Of a DNA stretch of 52,749 bases, positions 16,811 through 26,859 are shown one piece after another (the stretch's first letter is position 1; each line of letters opens with the position of its first letter). The notes under the pieces were generated by a model. It saw only the letters and a list, made by a program, of their open reading frames with translations. It did no database searches and had not been told where the DNA came from. The position numbers were made by a program, and so were the translations under genes. Source of the stretch: Gammaproteobacteria bacterium (GTDB lineage: Bacteria > Pseudomonadota > Gammaproteobacteria > Pseudomonadales > Azotimanducaceae); assembly GCA_028818795.1 (NCBI GenBank), contig JAPPND010000110.1, positions 1 through 52,749 on the forward strand, read 5' to 3'.

Positions 16811-17617
16811 TCAGCCGAACAGCCGTTGGAGGGCTCTCCCGGGGTCGCCTTCGCGCATGAACGCGGTGCCCACTAGGAAGGCGTGAACCCCCGCGTCGCG
16901 TAGCCTGCGGACATCATCGGGGGTGTGGATGCCACTCTCGGTGACGACGGTGACAGCATCGGGAATCACGCTGAGGAGGTCGATGGTAGTGTCCAGGTTC
17001 GTCGTGAAAGTGGAAAGGTCCCTGTTGTTGATGCCCACGAGCCTGGCCCCGAGATCCAGGGCCGCGTCCAGTTCGCGACCGTCGTGGACCTCGACCAACA
17101 CGTCAAGACCCACCTCGTCCCCTAGCTGCGCGAGGTCCCCGAGTTGCCCATCGTCAAGTGCGGCGGCGATCAGCAGCATGCAGTCCGCGCCCAGCGCGCG
17201 CGACTCGTAGACTTGGTAGTGGTCGACGATGAAGTCCTTGCGCAGTGCTGGAAGCGTCGTGACGTTCCGGGTCTCCTCCAGGTGACGGTCGCAGCCCATG
17301 AAGTAGCGTTCGTCGGTGAGGACCGATAGGCACGTCGCGCCGGCCCCTTCGTAGGACGTCGCTATGTCGGCGGGATCGAACTCGGTCCGAATAACGCCTT
17401 CGCTGGGGGATGCGCGCTTGATCTCCGCGATCACCGCGGGATCGCTGGCCTTGATCGCCTCGGCGAAGCCGCGAGCTGCGCTGGCGGCCTCGGCGTCTCT
17501 TCGCACGTCGGCGAGGGGCCGAACCCCGCGCCGGAAAGCGACTTCGTTGCGCTTGTGGGCGACGATCTCGGCGAGTATTCCCTCCGATCGGCGCCGATCT
17601 CGCTTCGCCGGATTCAT
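16811..17617 (-). CDS. trpC: Indole-3-glycerol phosphate synthase
   Basis: TrpC closes the indole ring from CdRP. The 268-aa protein is a monofunctional TIM-barrel enzyme with AVIAEIKRASPSEGVIR (catalytic Lys, phosphate site), LPALRKDFIVDHYQVYESRALGADCMLLIAA (second catalytic Lys), LVEVHDGRELDAAL, LVGINNRDLSTF and VVTESGIHTPDDV. The ATG at 17617 overlaps the trpD stop (ATGA); the longer open frame upstream is a shadow of trpD. Last gene of trpGDC. Confidence 0.97.
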   Translation of the reverse strand: MNPAKRDRRRSEGILAEIVAHKRNEVAFRRGVRPLADVRRDAEAASAARGFAEAIKASDPAVIAEIKRASPSEGVIRTEFDPADIATSYEGAGATCLSVLTDERYFMGCDRHLEETRNVTTLPALRKDFIVDHYQVYESRALGADCMLLIAAALDDGQLGDLAQLGDEVGLDVLVEVHDGRELDAALDLGARLVGINNRDLSTFTTNLDTTIDLLSVIPDAVTVVTESGIHTPDDVRRLRDAGVHAFLVGTAFMREGDPGRALQRLFG

Positions 17618-18639
17618 ACCTCGCCCATCATTCGCGTCAGATCGACGAACTCCTTGAGCTTTTCCGACGCCTGACCCGATGCGATCAAGTCCTGGGCGAG
17701 CACGACGCCGTTCGCCAACGTGGTGGCAACACCGGACGCGTAGATCGCTGCGCCCGCGTTCAGCGCGACGATATCCGAGGCGGCTTCGTTCGACTCGTTC
17801 AGCGCGGATCGGATTAGGCCGAGGCTCTGTTCCGGCGTCGCCGCTCTCAAGTCGTCCATCGTCTTCTCGCGCAGGCCGAAGTCGGTGGGCGACACCTCGT
17901 AGGTGTCGATGCTGCCCTCGTTGAGTTCTACGACGACGGACGGTCCTTGGATCGACAACTCGTCGAGGCCGTCGCTGTGCACGACAAGGACGCGATCGGA
18001 ACCGAGCGCTTGGGCGACTTCGGCGAGTGGTCTTTGCCAAACCGGGGCGAATACGCCCAGCACCTGGCGTTTCGCGCCCGCCGGGTTGGTGAGCGGGCCC
18101 AGGAGATTGAAGATCGTGCCGATGCCCAGTTCGCGCCGAACCGGGCCGGCGTGGCGCATGGCGGCGTGATGGCGGACGGCGAACAGGAATCCGACGCCGA
18201 CTTCGCGAATGCAACGGCCGACCTGGTCGGGTTCGAGTTCGACGTTGGCGCCGGCGGCTTCCAGGACGTCCGCGCTGCCGCTTGCGCTGGACGCGCCGCG
18301 GTTGCCGTGCTTGGCCACGTGGGCCCCGGCGGCAGCGGCCACGAACGCCGCCGCGGTGGAGATGTTGAAGCGCTTGGCGGCACCGCTCCCGCCGGTGCCG
18401 CAGGTATCGACCAGGTTCGGCACATCGACATCGACCTTGGTGGACACGGCCCGCATGGCCTCCGCCGCCCCGGTGATCTCCTCGACGGTCTCGCCCTTGG
18501 CCTTGAGCCCGATCAGCACGCCGGCGATCTGGGCGGGCGTGGCTTCGCCGGCCATGATGGTGTCGAAGACGGAGCGCGTGTCGTTACGGTCGAGATTCCG
18601 TCCCGCGACCAGTGTCCCGAGAGCGTCTTTCATTTGCAT
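17614..18639 (-). CDS. trpD: Anthranilate phosphoribosyltransferase
   Basis: TrpD transfers the phosphoribosyl group to anthranilate. The 341-aa protein shows the family signatures DTCGTGGSGAAKRFNISTA (PRPP binding), KHGNRGASSASGSADVLEAAG and FLFAVRHHAAMRHAGPVRRELGIGTIFNLLGPLTNPA. It lies 15 bases after trpG and overlaps trpC. Confidence 0.97.
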   Translation of the reverse strand: MQMKDALGTLVAGRNLDRNDTRSVFDTIMAGEATPAQIAGVLIGLKAKGETVEEITGAAEAMRAVSTKVDVDVPNLVDTCGTGGSGAAKRFNISTAAAFVAAAAGAHVAKHGNRGASSASGSADVLEAAGANVELEPDQVGRCIREVGVGFLFAVRHHAAMRHAGPVRRELGIGTIFNLLGPLTNPAGAKRQVLGVFAPVWQRPLAEVAQALGSDRVLVVHSDGLDELSIQGPSVVVELNEGSIDTYEVSPTDFGLREKTMDDLRAATPEQSLGLIRSALNESNEAASDIVALNAGAAIYASGVATTLANGVVLAQDLIASGQASEKLKEFVDLTRMMGEV

Positions 18640-18654
18640 TGTTCCCTCCGTCAG

Positions 18655-19227
18655 TTAGCGCGTAAGGAAATTGCCGAGCAGCTGATGTCCCACCTGCGTC
18701 TTGATCGATTCGGGATGGAACTGAACCCCTTCCACGGGATGCTCGCGGTGCTTGATCCCCATTACCTCGTCCGCCTCGCCGAGCTCGGTGGCGGTCCACG
18801 CGGTCACCTCTAGGCATTCGGGAATGTCGGCGACGATGAGCGAGTGGTAGCGAGTCGCTTCGAACGCCGGCGGCAGCTCCCGGAACACGCCCCGGCCGCT
18901 ATGGTGGATGGCCGAGAGCTTGCCGTGCATGACCTGCCGGGCGCGGCGCACGGTTCCGCCGTAGGCCTGGCCGATACTCTGGTGGCCCAGGCAGATACCC
19001 AAGGTCGGGATTTCCTTGCCGAAAGCCTCGACCACCGACAGGGAGATGCCCGCTTCATTGGGTGTGCACGGGCCGGGAGAGATGACGATCCTGTCGGGCG
19101 CCATGCGCTCTATGTCCCCCAAGCCGATCTCGTCGTTGCGGTGCACCTGCACGTCGGCGCCCAGTTCACCGAGGTACTGCGCGACGTTGTAGGTGAAGGA
19201 GTCGTAGTTGTCGATGAGAAGGATCAT
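18655..19227 (-). CDS. trpG: Anthranilate synthase glutamine amidotransferase component
   Basis: TrpG supplies ammonia to TrpE. The 190-aa class I amidotransferase has the triad Cys79 ([10 protein letters not shown]), His171 and Glu173 (VQFHPES), with [11 protein letters not shown] forming part of the oxyanion loop. It could also serve aminodeoxychorismate synthase (PabA), as in many bacteria; no pabB is in the window. First gene of trpGDC; trpE lies 4 kb away on the same strand. Confidence 0.96.
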   Translation of the reverse strand: MILLIDNYDSFTYNVAQYLGELGADVQVHRNDEIGLGDIERMAPDRIVISPGPCTPNEAGISLSVVEAFGKEIPTLGICLGHQSIGQAYGGTVRRARQVMHGKLSAIHHSGRGVFRELPPAFEATRYHSLIVADIPECLEVTAWTATELGEADEVMGIKHREHPVEGVQFHPESIKTQVGHQLLGNFLTR

Positions 19228-19381
19228 GGCCCGTCGCCGCGTCCCGTCTGCCGTCCGGTGAGAGGCGGGCAGCTTACAGCCCCCCGAGCGGGCGTGGAAG
19301 TTGGCCGTGCGCGAAGTCGGTTCCGTGACTCGCGTGCGGATGCCCTATAGCATGATGCCGAGGGATCACGCGGGACTTGGA

Positions 19382-20167
19382 ATGCGCGATGTGACGGCGT
19401 TTTCGGTGCCTGACATCATCAGGACGTCGTTTGCCGTCTACTTCAGCAATCTGCCGACGTTCCTGCCGCTGTCTCTGGTCGTCTTGCTGCCGTCGTTTGC
19501 TGTTGTCCTGTTCGTCGGTTCGAGCAGCCTCAACGATCCGCTGGTCATGCCGGCCCTGAACGAGATACAGGATCCGGCGGTCGCATACGCCGCGTTGGGC
19601 CGGATTTACCTGGTCTTGACCCGTGAGTTCTTTGTCAACTGGCTGTGTGCGTTCTGGCTGCAGGCTGCGCTCGCGTTTGGCGTGGTGCGCCACCTGCGGG
19701 GTGGACACGCCGATTTCGCCGAACAGATCGCGCAGGCCGTGCGCCGAATAGTCCCCGCGACGGCGGTTGCGGCGATCGTCGCGGTGGCGACGGGTATCGG
19801 GTTGTACCTGCTCGTAGTGCCGGGCGTGATCTTGGCAATGGTCCTATGGGTCGCTGTGCCGGCGGTAATCGTGGAACGCAGAGGCCTTCACTCGCTCGCT
19901 CGAAGCGCGGAGCTGACGAGAGGATTCAGGGGACAGATCTTCGGCTTAGCGCTCGTCCTGACCCTGCTTCACTTGGTCGCTGGGACCACCGTGGTCTTGG
20001 TGTCGATCGAGATCACGACCAATCCGCTGCTGGTATGGTCCATGGGACAGGCGGTTGGCGTCGTCTTCGTCGGGATCTGGGCCACCGCGGCCTCGGTCAG
20101 CTACCACGATCTGCGGGTTCTTAGGGAAGGCGTTGACACGCGTTCGGTTTCGCGCGTCGACGACTAG
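19382..20167 (+). CDS. Polytopic inner-membrane protein of unknown function
   Basis: The 261-aa product has about six hydrophobic helices (for example LPTFLPLSLVVLLPSFAVVLFVG, ATAVAAIVAVATGIGLYLLVVPGVILAMVLWVAVPAVIV, IFGLALVLTLLHLVAGTTVVL) and a short N-terminus FSVPDIIRTSFAVYFSN. The helix pattern, with VPGVILAMVLWVAVPAVIVERRG...LARSAELTRGF, resembles the YciC/DUF975-like or glycerophosphodiesterase membrane-domain group. The start is uncertain: the frame is open from 19301 and ATGs at 19337 and 19355 are possible; I chose the Met nearest the conserved region. Flanked by trpG (divergent) and an aldehyde dehydrogenase (convergent). Confidence 0.7.
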   Translation: MRDVTAFSVPDIIRTSFAVYFSNLPTFLPLSLVVLLPSFAVVLFVGSSSLNDPLVMPALNEIQDPAVAYAALGRIYLVLTREFFVNWLCAFWLQAALAFGVVRHLRGGHADFAEQIAQAVRRIVPATAVAAIVAVATGIGLYLLVVPGVILAMVLWVAVPAVIVERRGLHSLARSAELTRGFRGQIFGLALVLTLLHLVAGTTVVLVSIEITTNPLLVWSMGQAVGVVFVGIWATAASVSYHDLRVLREGVDTRSVSRVDD

Positions 20168-20255
20168 TAGGTCCGCCAACCCTGAGACGTCGTGTCTTGG
20201 ATGGTCGCGGATCCGTGACGGCGGGCGAACCGCCACGGATTCCGGCAGGCCGACT

Positions 20256-21680
20256 CTACTGGTTGTAGCCCATGATCGCCTTCACCTCGAGGAATTCCTC
20301 GAAGCCGTATCGGCCCCATTCCCGACCGTTGCCGGACTGCTTATAGCCGCCGAACGGCGCCTTGTTGTCGACGGGCGCGCCGTTTAGGTGAACATTGCCC
20401 GTGCGGATCCGCCGGGCGACATCCCGGGCGCGGTCGCTCGTGCCCGACACGTAGCCGGACAGACCGTAGGCCGTGTCGTTGGCGATCCTGACGGCGTCGT
20501 CGTCGTTCTCGTAGCCGATCAGCGACAGCACCGGTCCGAAGATCTCTTCCCGGGCGATGGTCATGTCGTTGCTGACGTGGGAGAACACGGTGGGGCGAAC
20601 GTAGTAGCCGGCATTCAGTCCGTCGGGCCGTCCGGGACCGCCGCATTCGAGCGTGGCGCCTTCGTCGATACCCTTTTCGATCAACCCCTGGATCTTGTTG
20701 AACTGGACTTCAGACACCACCGGACCGATGGTGGTGTCCGCGGCGTTCGGATCCCCCACTTTGACGTTCGCTGCCGCCGACTTGGCGATCTGCGCTGCCT
20801 CGTCCATGCGCGAGTTGGGAACCAGCATGCGGGTCGGGGCGTTGCAGGACTGGCCGGAGTTGGTGCACATGCCGAACACGTCCCGGGCGATCGATGCCGC
20901 GAAATCGGCGTCGTCCAGGATGATGTTGGCCGACTTGCCGCCGAGTTCCTGGGCCACGCGTTTCACGGTCGGCGCCGCGTTGCGGGCGACCTCGACACCG
21001 GCGCGGGTCGAACCCGTGAAGGACACCATGTCGACGTCCGGGTGTGACGAAATGGCCGCACCCACCGTGGGGCCGTCGCCGTTTACCAGATTGAAGACCC
21101 CGGGCGGAACACCGGCCTCGTCCAGCACTTCCGCGAACAGGATGGCGTTGAACGGAGCCACCTCGGATGGCTTCAACACCATCGTGCAACCTGCCGCCAG
21201 CGCCGGCGCGACCTTGCAGGCGATCTGGTTGATCGGCCAGTTCCACGGCGTGATGAGGCCGCATACGCCGGCAGCTTCGCGAATAACGCGCGTCCCGCCG
21301 ATGTCCTCCTCGAACTCGAAGCGCTTGAGGACGCTCAAGGTAGAGAGGAAATGGCCGAGGCCCGCCGGTGCCTGGGCGGCGTTGGCCAGGGCGGCGGGAG
21401 CGCCCATCTCCTCGCTGATCGTGGACGCCACCTGGGGGATTCGCGACTTGTAGACATCGACGATGCGCTGCAGGATGTCGACGCGTTCCTCCCGCGTGGT
21501 CTTCGAATAGGAGTCGAACGCGGCGACGGCCGCGGCGACGGCCCGGTTGACGTCGTCGACATTGCCGAGCGCAACCTCCCCGATCGGCTCCTCGGTGGCG
21601 GGGTTGATCACGTCGAGACGCTTGCTCGACAGGGGTTCCACCCACTCGCCGTTGATGTAGAACTGGTTGCGGTGACTCAT
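20256..21680 (-). CDS. NAD(P)-dependent aldehyde dehydrogenase
   Basis: The 474-aa protein is a standard ALDH: ITPWNWPINQIACKVAPALAAG with Asn148, KPSEVAPF, SFTGSTRAG (Rossmann turn), QELGGKSANIILDDAD with general base Glu245, NSGQSCNAPTRMLVP with nucleophile Cys279, EEIFGPVLS and PFGGYKQSGNGREWG. The substrate cannot be read from the sequence; an acyl-CoA dehydrogenase upstream on the same strand suggests carbon catabolism. GGAAGGA precedes the ATG at 5-base spacing. Confidence 0.95.
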   Translation of the reverse strand: MSHRNQFYINGEWVEPLSSKRLDVINPATEEPIGEVALGNVDDVNRAVAAAVAAFDSYSKTTREERVDILQRIVDVYKSRIPQVASTISEEMGAPAALANAAQAPAGLGHFLSTLSVLKRFEFEEDIGGTRVIREAAGVCGLITPWNWPINQIACKVAPALAAGCTMVLKPSEVAPFNAILFAEVLDEAGVPPGVFNLVNGDGPTVGAAISSHPDVDMVSFTGSTRAGVEVARNAAPTVKRVAQELGGKSANIILDDADFAASIARDVFGMCTNSGQSCNAPTRMLVPNSRMDEAAQIAKSAAANVKVGDPNAADTTIGPVVSEVQFNKIQGLIEKGIDEGATLECGGPGRPDGLNAGYYVRPTVFSHVSNDMTIAREEIFGPVLSLIGYENDDDAVRIANDTAYGLSGYVSGTSDRARDVARRIRTGNVHLNGAPVDNKAPFGGYKQSGNGREWGRYGFEEFLEVKAIMGYNQ

Positions 21681-21781
21681 ATTGGTCCTTCCTTAACGGT
21701 ATTGAACGCAGCCGCGCAACCTATGCGAAACCGACCCCACTACGCAAGTACATGCGGCGACGTCGAGAACCCGCCGCGGTC

Positions 21782-21880
21782 CCGTAGGGGCGACCCTATC
21801 GCGCCCGCTAGGGCGCGCGGTCGCCCGCATTGGGAATCGCCTCCCGTAAGCCGGGACGGGACAAGCCCGTCCCCTACGGC
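21782..21880. repeat. Dispersed palindromic repeat, long form (copy 2)
   Basis: This copy is bounded by inverted CCGTAGGGG and CCCCTACGG. The left part can fold as GGGCGACC... with ...GGTCGCCC around a GCGCCC/GGGCGC stem, and the right part as GGGACGGG-ACAAG-CCCGTCCC. It fills most of the gap between the aldehyde and acyl-CoA dehydrogenase genes. No ORF or known transposase is associated. Confidence 0.8.
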
Positions 21881-21911
21881 GCGGTCCCCCACTGACGCGC
21901 GGTCGAGACTT

Positions 21912-23075
21912 TCAATCCGGCAGTCCGAGCACCCGCTTGGCGATGATGTTCAGTTGCACCTCGTTGCTCCCGCCGGCGATCGAACCTGCCTTGCCGGCGA
22001 GCCAGGCCCGGGTCATGCCGAGTTCGCCGCCCCCGAACCCTTCGCCCTCCCAGCCGATGCCGCGAGTACCCATCATCGAGACCTGCAGCTCGGCCCGTTC
22101 CTTGCGCAGGTTCGCCCCGTAGTACTTGAAGATCGACGTTTGCGGTCCCGGCGTGGATCCCTGGGACTCTTCGACGGTACGACGTTGGGTCAGCCTAAAC
22201 GCCTCTGCATCGATGTAGTGGCCGGCGATGGACCGACGTAGATCATCGTCCGCTATGCGGCCGTCGTCGTCGCCGGCGAAGCTGCGGGCGAGATCGTAGA
22301 GTTCGTCGCCGGATTCGCGGTTGGTGCCGCTCGCCAGCATGCCGATGCCGGAGCGCTCGTGCTGCAGGAGACGCTTGGCGACGGTCCAGCCCTTGTTCAG
22401 CTCGCCGACGAGGTCCTCCTTCTGCGCGATGGCGTTGTCGAAGAAGGTCTCGCAGAACGGCGACGCACCGGAGATTAGCCGGATGGGCCGAACGGTGACG
22501 CCGGGCTGGTTCATGCTGAACAGGAGGAAGCTGATGCCCTCGTGCTTCGGTACGTCCGGGTCCGTGCGCACGAGGCAGAAGATCCAGTCGGCGTTGTTCG
22601 CCCCGGAGGTCCAGATCTTCTGGCCGTTGATCACGAAGTGATCGCCCTTGTCCTCGGCCCGGGTGCGCAGGGAGGCGAGGTCGGAGCCGGAACTGGGTTC
22701 CGAGTAGCCTTGACACCACCAGACCTCTCCCCGGGCGATTCTGGGAAGGTGACGGGCCTTCTGGTCTTCGGTGCCGTATTCGAGCAGGGTCGGCCCGATC
22801 ATCGTCGTGCCCATGCCGGATACCGGCGCGCGGATCTCGAGCGCTCGCATCTCCTGCAGCAGCGCGACGTACTCGTCCTTATCGAGTGCCGCGCCGCCGT
22901 ACTCCTCCGGCCAAGTCGGCACGGTGAAGCCACGCTCGGCACAGCGATCTATCCACAACCGCTGATCGTCCGTCATCGGCACCTTGGTGCCGCCACCCGG
23001 CACCCCGCCCGGTCCCCGGCAGGTCTGCGGACAGTTGGCGTCGAGCCAGTCCCGGACTTCGCTTCGAAACGACAT
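21912..23075 (-). CDS. Acyl-CoA dehydrogenase family protein
   Basis: The 387-aa protein is a typical flavin-dependent ACAD: N-terminal helical domain (MSFRSEVRDWLDANCP), WPEEYGGAALDKDEYVALLQEM, the flavin-binding CQGYSEPSSGSDLASLRTRA, GQKIWTSGANNADWIFCLVRT, and a C-terminal helical domain ending GSIAGGSNEVQLNIIAKRVLGLPD. It resembles the broad subfamily acting on unusual or branched acyl-CoAs. The next gene on this strand is an ALDH. Electron acceptor would be ETF (family knowledge). Confidence 0.94.
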   Translation of the reverse strand: MSFRSEVRDWLDANCPQTCRGPGGVPGGGTKVPMTDDQRLWIDRCAERGFTVPTWPEEYGGAALDKDEYVALLQEMRALEIRAPVSGMGTTMIGPTLLEYGTEDQKARHLPRIARGEVWWCQGYSEPSSGSDLASLRTRAEDKGDHFVINGQKIWTSGANNADWIFCLVRTDPDVPKHEGISFLLFSMNQPGVTVRPIRLISGASPFCETFFDNAIAQKEDLVGELNKGWTVAKRLLQHERSGIGMLASGTNRESGDELYDLARSFAGDDDGRIADDDLRRSIAGHYIDAEAFRLTQRRTVEESQGSTPGPQTSIFKYYGANLRKERAELQVSMMGTRGIGWEGEGFGGGELGMTRAWLAGKAGSIAGGSNEVQLNIIAKRVLGLPD

Positions 23076-23176
23076 GGGGTTACCCCGCTACCCAACCTGC
23101 ATCCAATGCTAGCGCAGCCGTCGATCCGTTGGGGGCCTGCTGGTCGCGGCCGGATTGCGGCGGGCCGGAAGCAGCT

Positions 23177-24664
23177 TCAGTCCATCTCCCTGAACGACGA
23201 GGCCGCCATTCGTGCCGCGCGGAAGATGGCGCGGCCCTTGTTCATGGTCTCCTTCCACTCCAGTCGCGCCACCGAGTCGGCGACGATGCCCCCGCCGGCC
23301 TGGATGTAGAGCCGGCCGTCCTTGAGGATCGCGGTGCGGATGGCGATGGCGGTGTCCATGTTGCCGTTCCAGGCCAGATAGCCCACCGCGCCCCCGTAGA
23401 TGCCTCGCCTCACCGGTTCGAACTCGTCGATGATCTCCATGGCCCGGATTTTGGGCGCGCCGGATAGGGTGCCGACGGGGAGGGTGGCGCGGAGAACGTC
23501 CACGGCGGTCCGGCCCTCCGCCAATCGGCCGACGACGTTGGACGACAGGTGCATGACGTGGGAGTAGCGTTCGACCACGAACTGCTCGGTGACTTCCACG
23601 CTGCCGGTCGCGGACACCCGGCCGACGTCGTTGCGACCGAGGTCGATGAGCATCAGGTGCTCGGCGATCTCCTTGGGATCGTTGAGTAGTTCCTCCTCCA
23701 TGGCCAGATCTTCGGCCTCGGTGCGACCGCGCCGTCGGGTACCGGCCAGGGGCCGATTGACGATCACGCCGTCCTCGACGCGGGCCAGGATTTCGGGAGA
23801 GGAACTGACGATATGAAAGTCCCCGAGGTTCATGAAATACATGTACGGAGAGGGATTGAGGCTGCGCAGTGCCCGGTAGAGGTTGATGGCCGGGCTGACG
23901 AACGGGATGGACATCCGCTGGGAGAGCACGACCTGCATGACGTCGCCGGCGCGGATGTACTCGCGGATTCGTTCCACGGCGGCCATGAACTTCGCCCGGC
24001 CGAAGGCGGATTCGAAATGCTCCTCCTCCACGGTTTCGTTGGCGGTGGCGGTGATGAACTGCGGCGTCGGGCCCGTCAGTTTGGCGGCCATGGTCTCAAG
24101 CCGCGCCCTAGCGCTGGCGAAGGCGTCGGGTTGGGCAGGGTCCGTCAGCGAGATGAACTTCACGCGGCTCGACATGTTGTCGAACACCAGGACGTCGGTG
24201 GACACCATCAGCAGGATGTCCGGTGTGCCGAGATCGTCGGGCGGCGCGGAATCCTTGAGGCGTTTCTCCACCGTGCGGACCGTGTCGTAGCCGAAGTAGC
24301 CGACGAGTCCGCCGAAGAACCGCGGCAGACCGGGGATGTCCGGGACGTTGTAGCGGCGGCTGAACGCTTCGATGGCCGACAACGGATCGTCAGTCCGGGA
24401 CTTCTCGACGACTACGCCGTCGTCCTCCACCGTGAACCCGTCGCCGCAGACGCGGACCACCGTGCGGGATGGCAGCCCGATGATGGAGTAACGGCCCCAC
24501 TTCTCGCCGCCCTGCGCGGCGGACTCGAGCAGGTAGGAGTGGGGCCCGTCGGCAAGCTTCAGGTAGGCGGAGAGCGGCGTCTCTAGGTCGGCGAGAATCT
24601 CGTGGACGACCGGTATGTGGGAATAGCCGGCATCGCGGAGGGCATCGTAGTCGTCTTGGTTCAT
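23177..24664 (-). CDS. trpE: Anthranilate synthase component I
   Basis: TrpE makes anthranilate from chorismate and the ammonia delivered by TrpG. The 495-aa protein has the N-terminal feedback motif LLESA (Trp binding), [68 protein letters not shown], the [17 protein letters not shown] chorismate signature and [23 protein letters not shown]. The ATG at 24664 starts the alignable N-terminus; the open frame continues to 24766 without similarity. The order rpe-gph-trpE is the Pseudomonas arrangement. No convincing Trp-rich leader was found in the 153-base gap upstream. Confidence 0.96.
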   Translation of the reverse strand: MNQDDYDALRDAGYSHIPVVHEILADLETPLSAYLKLADGPHSYLLESAAQGGEKWGRYSIIGLPSRTVVRVCGDGFTVEDDGVVVEKSRTDDPLSAIEAFSRRYNVPDIPGLPRFFGGLVGYFGYDTVRTVEKRLKDSAPPDDLGTPDILLMVSTDVLVFDNMSSRVKFISLTDPAQPDAFASARARLETMAAKLTGPTPQFITATANETVEEEHFESAFGRAKFMAAVERIREYIRAGDVMQVVLSQRMSIPFVSPAINLYRALRSLNPSPYMYFMNLGDFHIVSSSPEILARVEDGVIVNRPLAGTRRRGRTEAEDLAMEEELLNDPKEIAEHLMLIDLGRNDVGRVSATGSVEVTEQFVVERYSHVMHLSSNVVGRLAEGRTAVDVLRATLPVGTLSGAPKIRAMEIIDEFEPVRRGIYGGAVGYLAWNGNMDTAIAIRTAILKDGRLYIQAGGGIVADSVARLEWKETMNKGRAIFRAARMAASSFREMD

Positions 24665-24817
24665 GGCAATCGCGCAGTTGGGACGAGGATTGGCGAAGAG
24701 GTCCCGAGCACCGCCGTTGGGCGCACTCGGACGAGCGTTACGGTCGCCAGCGCGAGTCGGCGCCACCCACGCCGCAGGTCCCGTTCGATTGCCGTTTTTG
24801 ACTCATGGGCGCGAAAC

Positions 24818-25462
24818 CTAAACGAGCGCGTCGAACGAATCAATGACCCGGTCGGCGCCGAGATGCTCGGGATCCTTGCCGTGGTTGTAGCCGTGACGGT
24901 AGAGCACGATGTCGCACCCGGCGGCGCGGGCGCAGAGCACATCGGTCTCGGAGTCGCCAACGAACAATGCGTGTTCGATGGCCGCGCCAAGCTGGTCGCA
25001 CGCGTACAAGGCCGGTTCGGGGTGGGGCTTGAAGTTCGCGGTGGAGCCGCGGCCCACAACGACCTCGAAGTACCGGGCGAGATCGAGGGCGTCGAGCAGT
25101 CGGTTGCTCAGGTCCGTCGGTTTGTTGGTGACGACTGCCAGTGGCGCGCGGGCTGCCAGCGCGGTGAGCGTCTCAACGACAGTGGGATAAGGCAGGGAAT
25201 ATCTCGCGATGTGCGCCGCGTAGTGGTCGACGAGCGCTGCCTGGTGGCGGTCCAACTCGCCGGCCTCGGCCCGGACACCGAGATGCTCGAACGCGGCGCC
25301 CAGCATCGCGCGGACGCCGTGCCCGACCCAATGCCGCGTAAGCGATTCGTCGACCTCGCGAAGTCCTTCCCGGGCGAGGGTGTGGTTGAGCGCCCGCGAG
25401 AGGTCTGGCGCGGTGTCTACCAGGGTCCCGTCGAGGTCGAAGAGATAGGCCGCGTAGCTCAC
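24818..25462 (-). CDS. gph: Phosphoglycolate phosphatase (HAD superfamily)
   Basis: Gph dephosphorylates 2-phosphoglycolate. The 214-aa HAD-IA protein has the nucleophile motif FDLDGTLVDTAPDL (Asp9, Asp11), the motif II-like VVTNKPTDLS, the Lys-containing FKPHPEPAL and the acidic motif VGDSETDVLCARAAG. Length and the position between rpe and trpE support Gph over other HAD phosphatases. Its ATG directly follows the rpe stop. Confidence 0.93.
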   Translation of the reverse strand: MSYAAYLFDLDGTLVDTAPDLSRALNHTLAREGLREVDESLTRHWVGHGVRAMLGAAFEHLGVRAEAGELDRHQAALVDHYAAHIARYSLPYPTVVETLTALAARAPLAVVTNKPTDLSNRLLDALDLARYFEVVVGRGSTANFKPHPEPALYACDQLGAAIEHALFVGDSETDVLCARAAGCDIVLYRHGYNHGKDPEHLGADRVIDSFDALV

Positions 25463-26155
25463 CTAGGCGGGTGCCGCCAACTCATCGCGCATGGCACCGA
25501 TAACCGCACGGTAGTCGTCGACGCGGGACCCGGCACCGACGGGGACGCCGAAGATCGCAGACCCGGCGACGAACATGTCGGCGCCGGCTGCTGCCGCGTC
25601 GGCGATGTTGTCGACCTTGATGCCGCCGTCGATCTCTAGCCGGATCTCGTGACCGCTCGAGTCGACGGCTTTGCGTGCGGCGCGGACCTTGTCGAGCGAC
25701 GAGGGTAGGAAGGCCTGACCGCCGAACCCTGGATTCACGGACATGATGAGCACCAGGTCCACGGCGTCGATCAGCGGTTCGAGCAGGGCGACTGGCGTCC
25801 CCGGGTTGAACACGAGCCCCGCCTTGGCGCCACGCTCCCGAACAAGCCCGAGGGAACGGTGCGGGTGCTCGCTCGCTTCCGGGTGGAAGGACACGATGTC
25901 GGCACCGGCGTCGGCGAATGCGACGATCAGGTCGTCCACGGGCTTGACCATGAGATGCACGTCGACGGGTGCCGCAACGCCGTGGCTGCGCAGGGATTCG
26001 AGTACCAAGGGCCCGACGCTGAGGTTCGGCACGTAGTGGTTGTCCATGACGTCGAAGTGAATGGCGTCGGCGCCTGCGGCCACCACATCGTCGACCTCCT
26101 GGCCAAGCTTGGCGAAGTCGGCGGCAAGGATTGAAGGGGCGATCCAGGGTTCCAC
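25463..26155 (-). CDS. rpe: Ribulose-phosphate 3-epimerase
   Basis: Rpe interconverts ribulose-5-phosphate and xylulose-5-phosphate. The 230-aa protein has [17 protein letters not shown], the metal ligands in [58 protein letters not shown] and FVAGSAIFG. The GTG at 26155 starts the normal N-terminus ([14 protein letters not shown]); the frame is open upstream to 26374 but that part is a shadow of murU. Ends one base before gph starts. Confidence 0.96.
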   Translation of the reverse strand: MEPWIAPSILAADFAKLGQEVDDVVAAGADAIHFDVMDNHYVPNLSVGPLVLESLRSHGVAAPVDVHLMVKPVDDLIVAFADAGADIVSFHPEASEHPHRSLGLVRERGAKAGLVFNPGTPVALLEPLIDAVDLVLIMSVNPGFGGQAFLPSSLDKVRAARKAVDSSGHEIRLEIDGGIKVDNIADAAAAGADMFVAGSAIFGVPVGAGSRVDDYRAVIGAMRDELAAPA

Positions 26156-26190
26156 GGCGAGTTCGGCACGGCACTTGCGTGGAGCGCATT

Positions 26191-26859
26191 CTACGCCGTC
26201 AGGCGGCGTGCCCGCTTGAGTTGCCCCGGTGTGCCGATGTCGATCCAGGTGCCATTGAAGATCTCGCCCGACACCTCGCCCATGGCCGCAGCTTTGAACA
26301 GGGGGTCTGTGAGGGAAAAGGGACCATTGGGCGTGTTGTCGAACAACGACTCCGCCAACACGGCGATCCCGCAATACGTCAGGTTGTTGTCGGCACCGCG
26401 TCGGACGTGCCTGGCGCCATCGGAGGTGTCGAGATGGAAGTCCGCCTGGTCCGTGTACGCCGGGGTTGGCGTCAGGACGAGGTGCGCCTTGGCAGGGCGG
26501 GCATCGGCGAGGTCCCGAAACGGGTAGTTAGTCCAGATGTCTCCGTTCAGCACCAGGAACGGTCCGGGGGCGAGCCGGGGGAGCGCTTTCTTGATGCCAC
26601 CGCCGGTGTCCAGCAGGTCGGGCTCGCGGCTGTAGTGGATCCGGATGCCAAGGTCAGTGCCGGTGCCGAGTGCCCGTTCGATGGCATCGCCCAAGTGGTG
26701 CAAGTTGATGATCACGTCGCGGATGCCGGCGCGGTGCAGCCAGCGAAGCTGGTGCACGATCAACGGCTCGCCGGCCACTGGAATCAGCGGTTTGGGAATG
26801 CGCTCCGTAAGCGGGCGCAGGCGTTCGCCGCGCCCGGCGGCCAGGATCATGGCCCGCAC
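26191..26859 (-). CDS. murU: N-acetylmuramate alpha-1-phosphate uridylyltransferase
   Basis: MurU makes UDP-MurNAc from MurNAc-1-phosphate in the cell-wall recycling route that bypasses de novo synthesis. The 222-aa nucleotidyltransferase has [31 protein letters not shown] at the N-terminus, GDIWTNYPF and [16 protein letters not shown] at the end. The GTG at 26859 has GAGGAG five bases upstream and is preferred over the ATG at 26850 that overlaps the amgK stop. It lies directly after amgK, as in Pseudomonas, which decides MurU over other sugar nucleotidyltransferases. Confidence 0.92.
   Translation of the reverse strand: MRAMILAAGRGERLRPLTERIPKPLIPVAGEPLIVHQLRWLHRAGIRDVIINLHHLGDAIERALGTGTDLGIRIHYSREPDLLDTGGGIKKALPRLAPGPFLVLNGDIWTNYPFRDLADARPAKAHLVLTPTPAYTDQADFHLDTSDGARHVRRGADNNLTYCGIAVLAESLFDNTPNGPFSLTDPLFKAAAMGEVSGEIFNGTWIDIGTPGQLKRARRLTA

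Noticed and set aside
24665-24806. Possible trp leader peptide (22 codons, from 24806) before trpE
   Set aside because: It contains only one Trp codon, has no Shine-Dalgarno, and no convincing terminator/antiterminator pair or T run was found.
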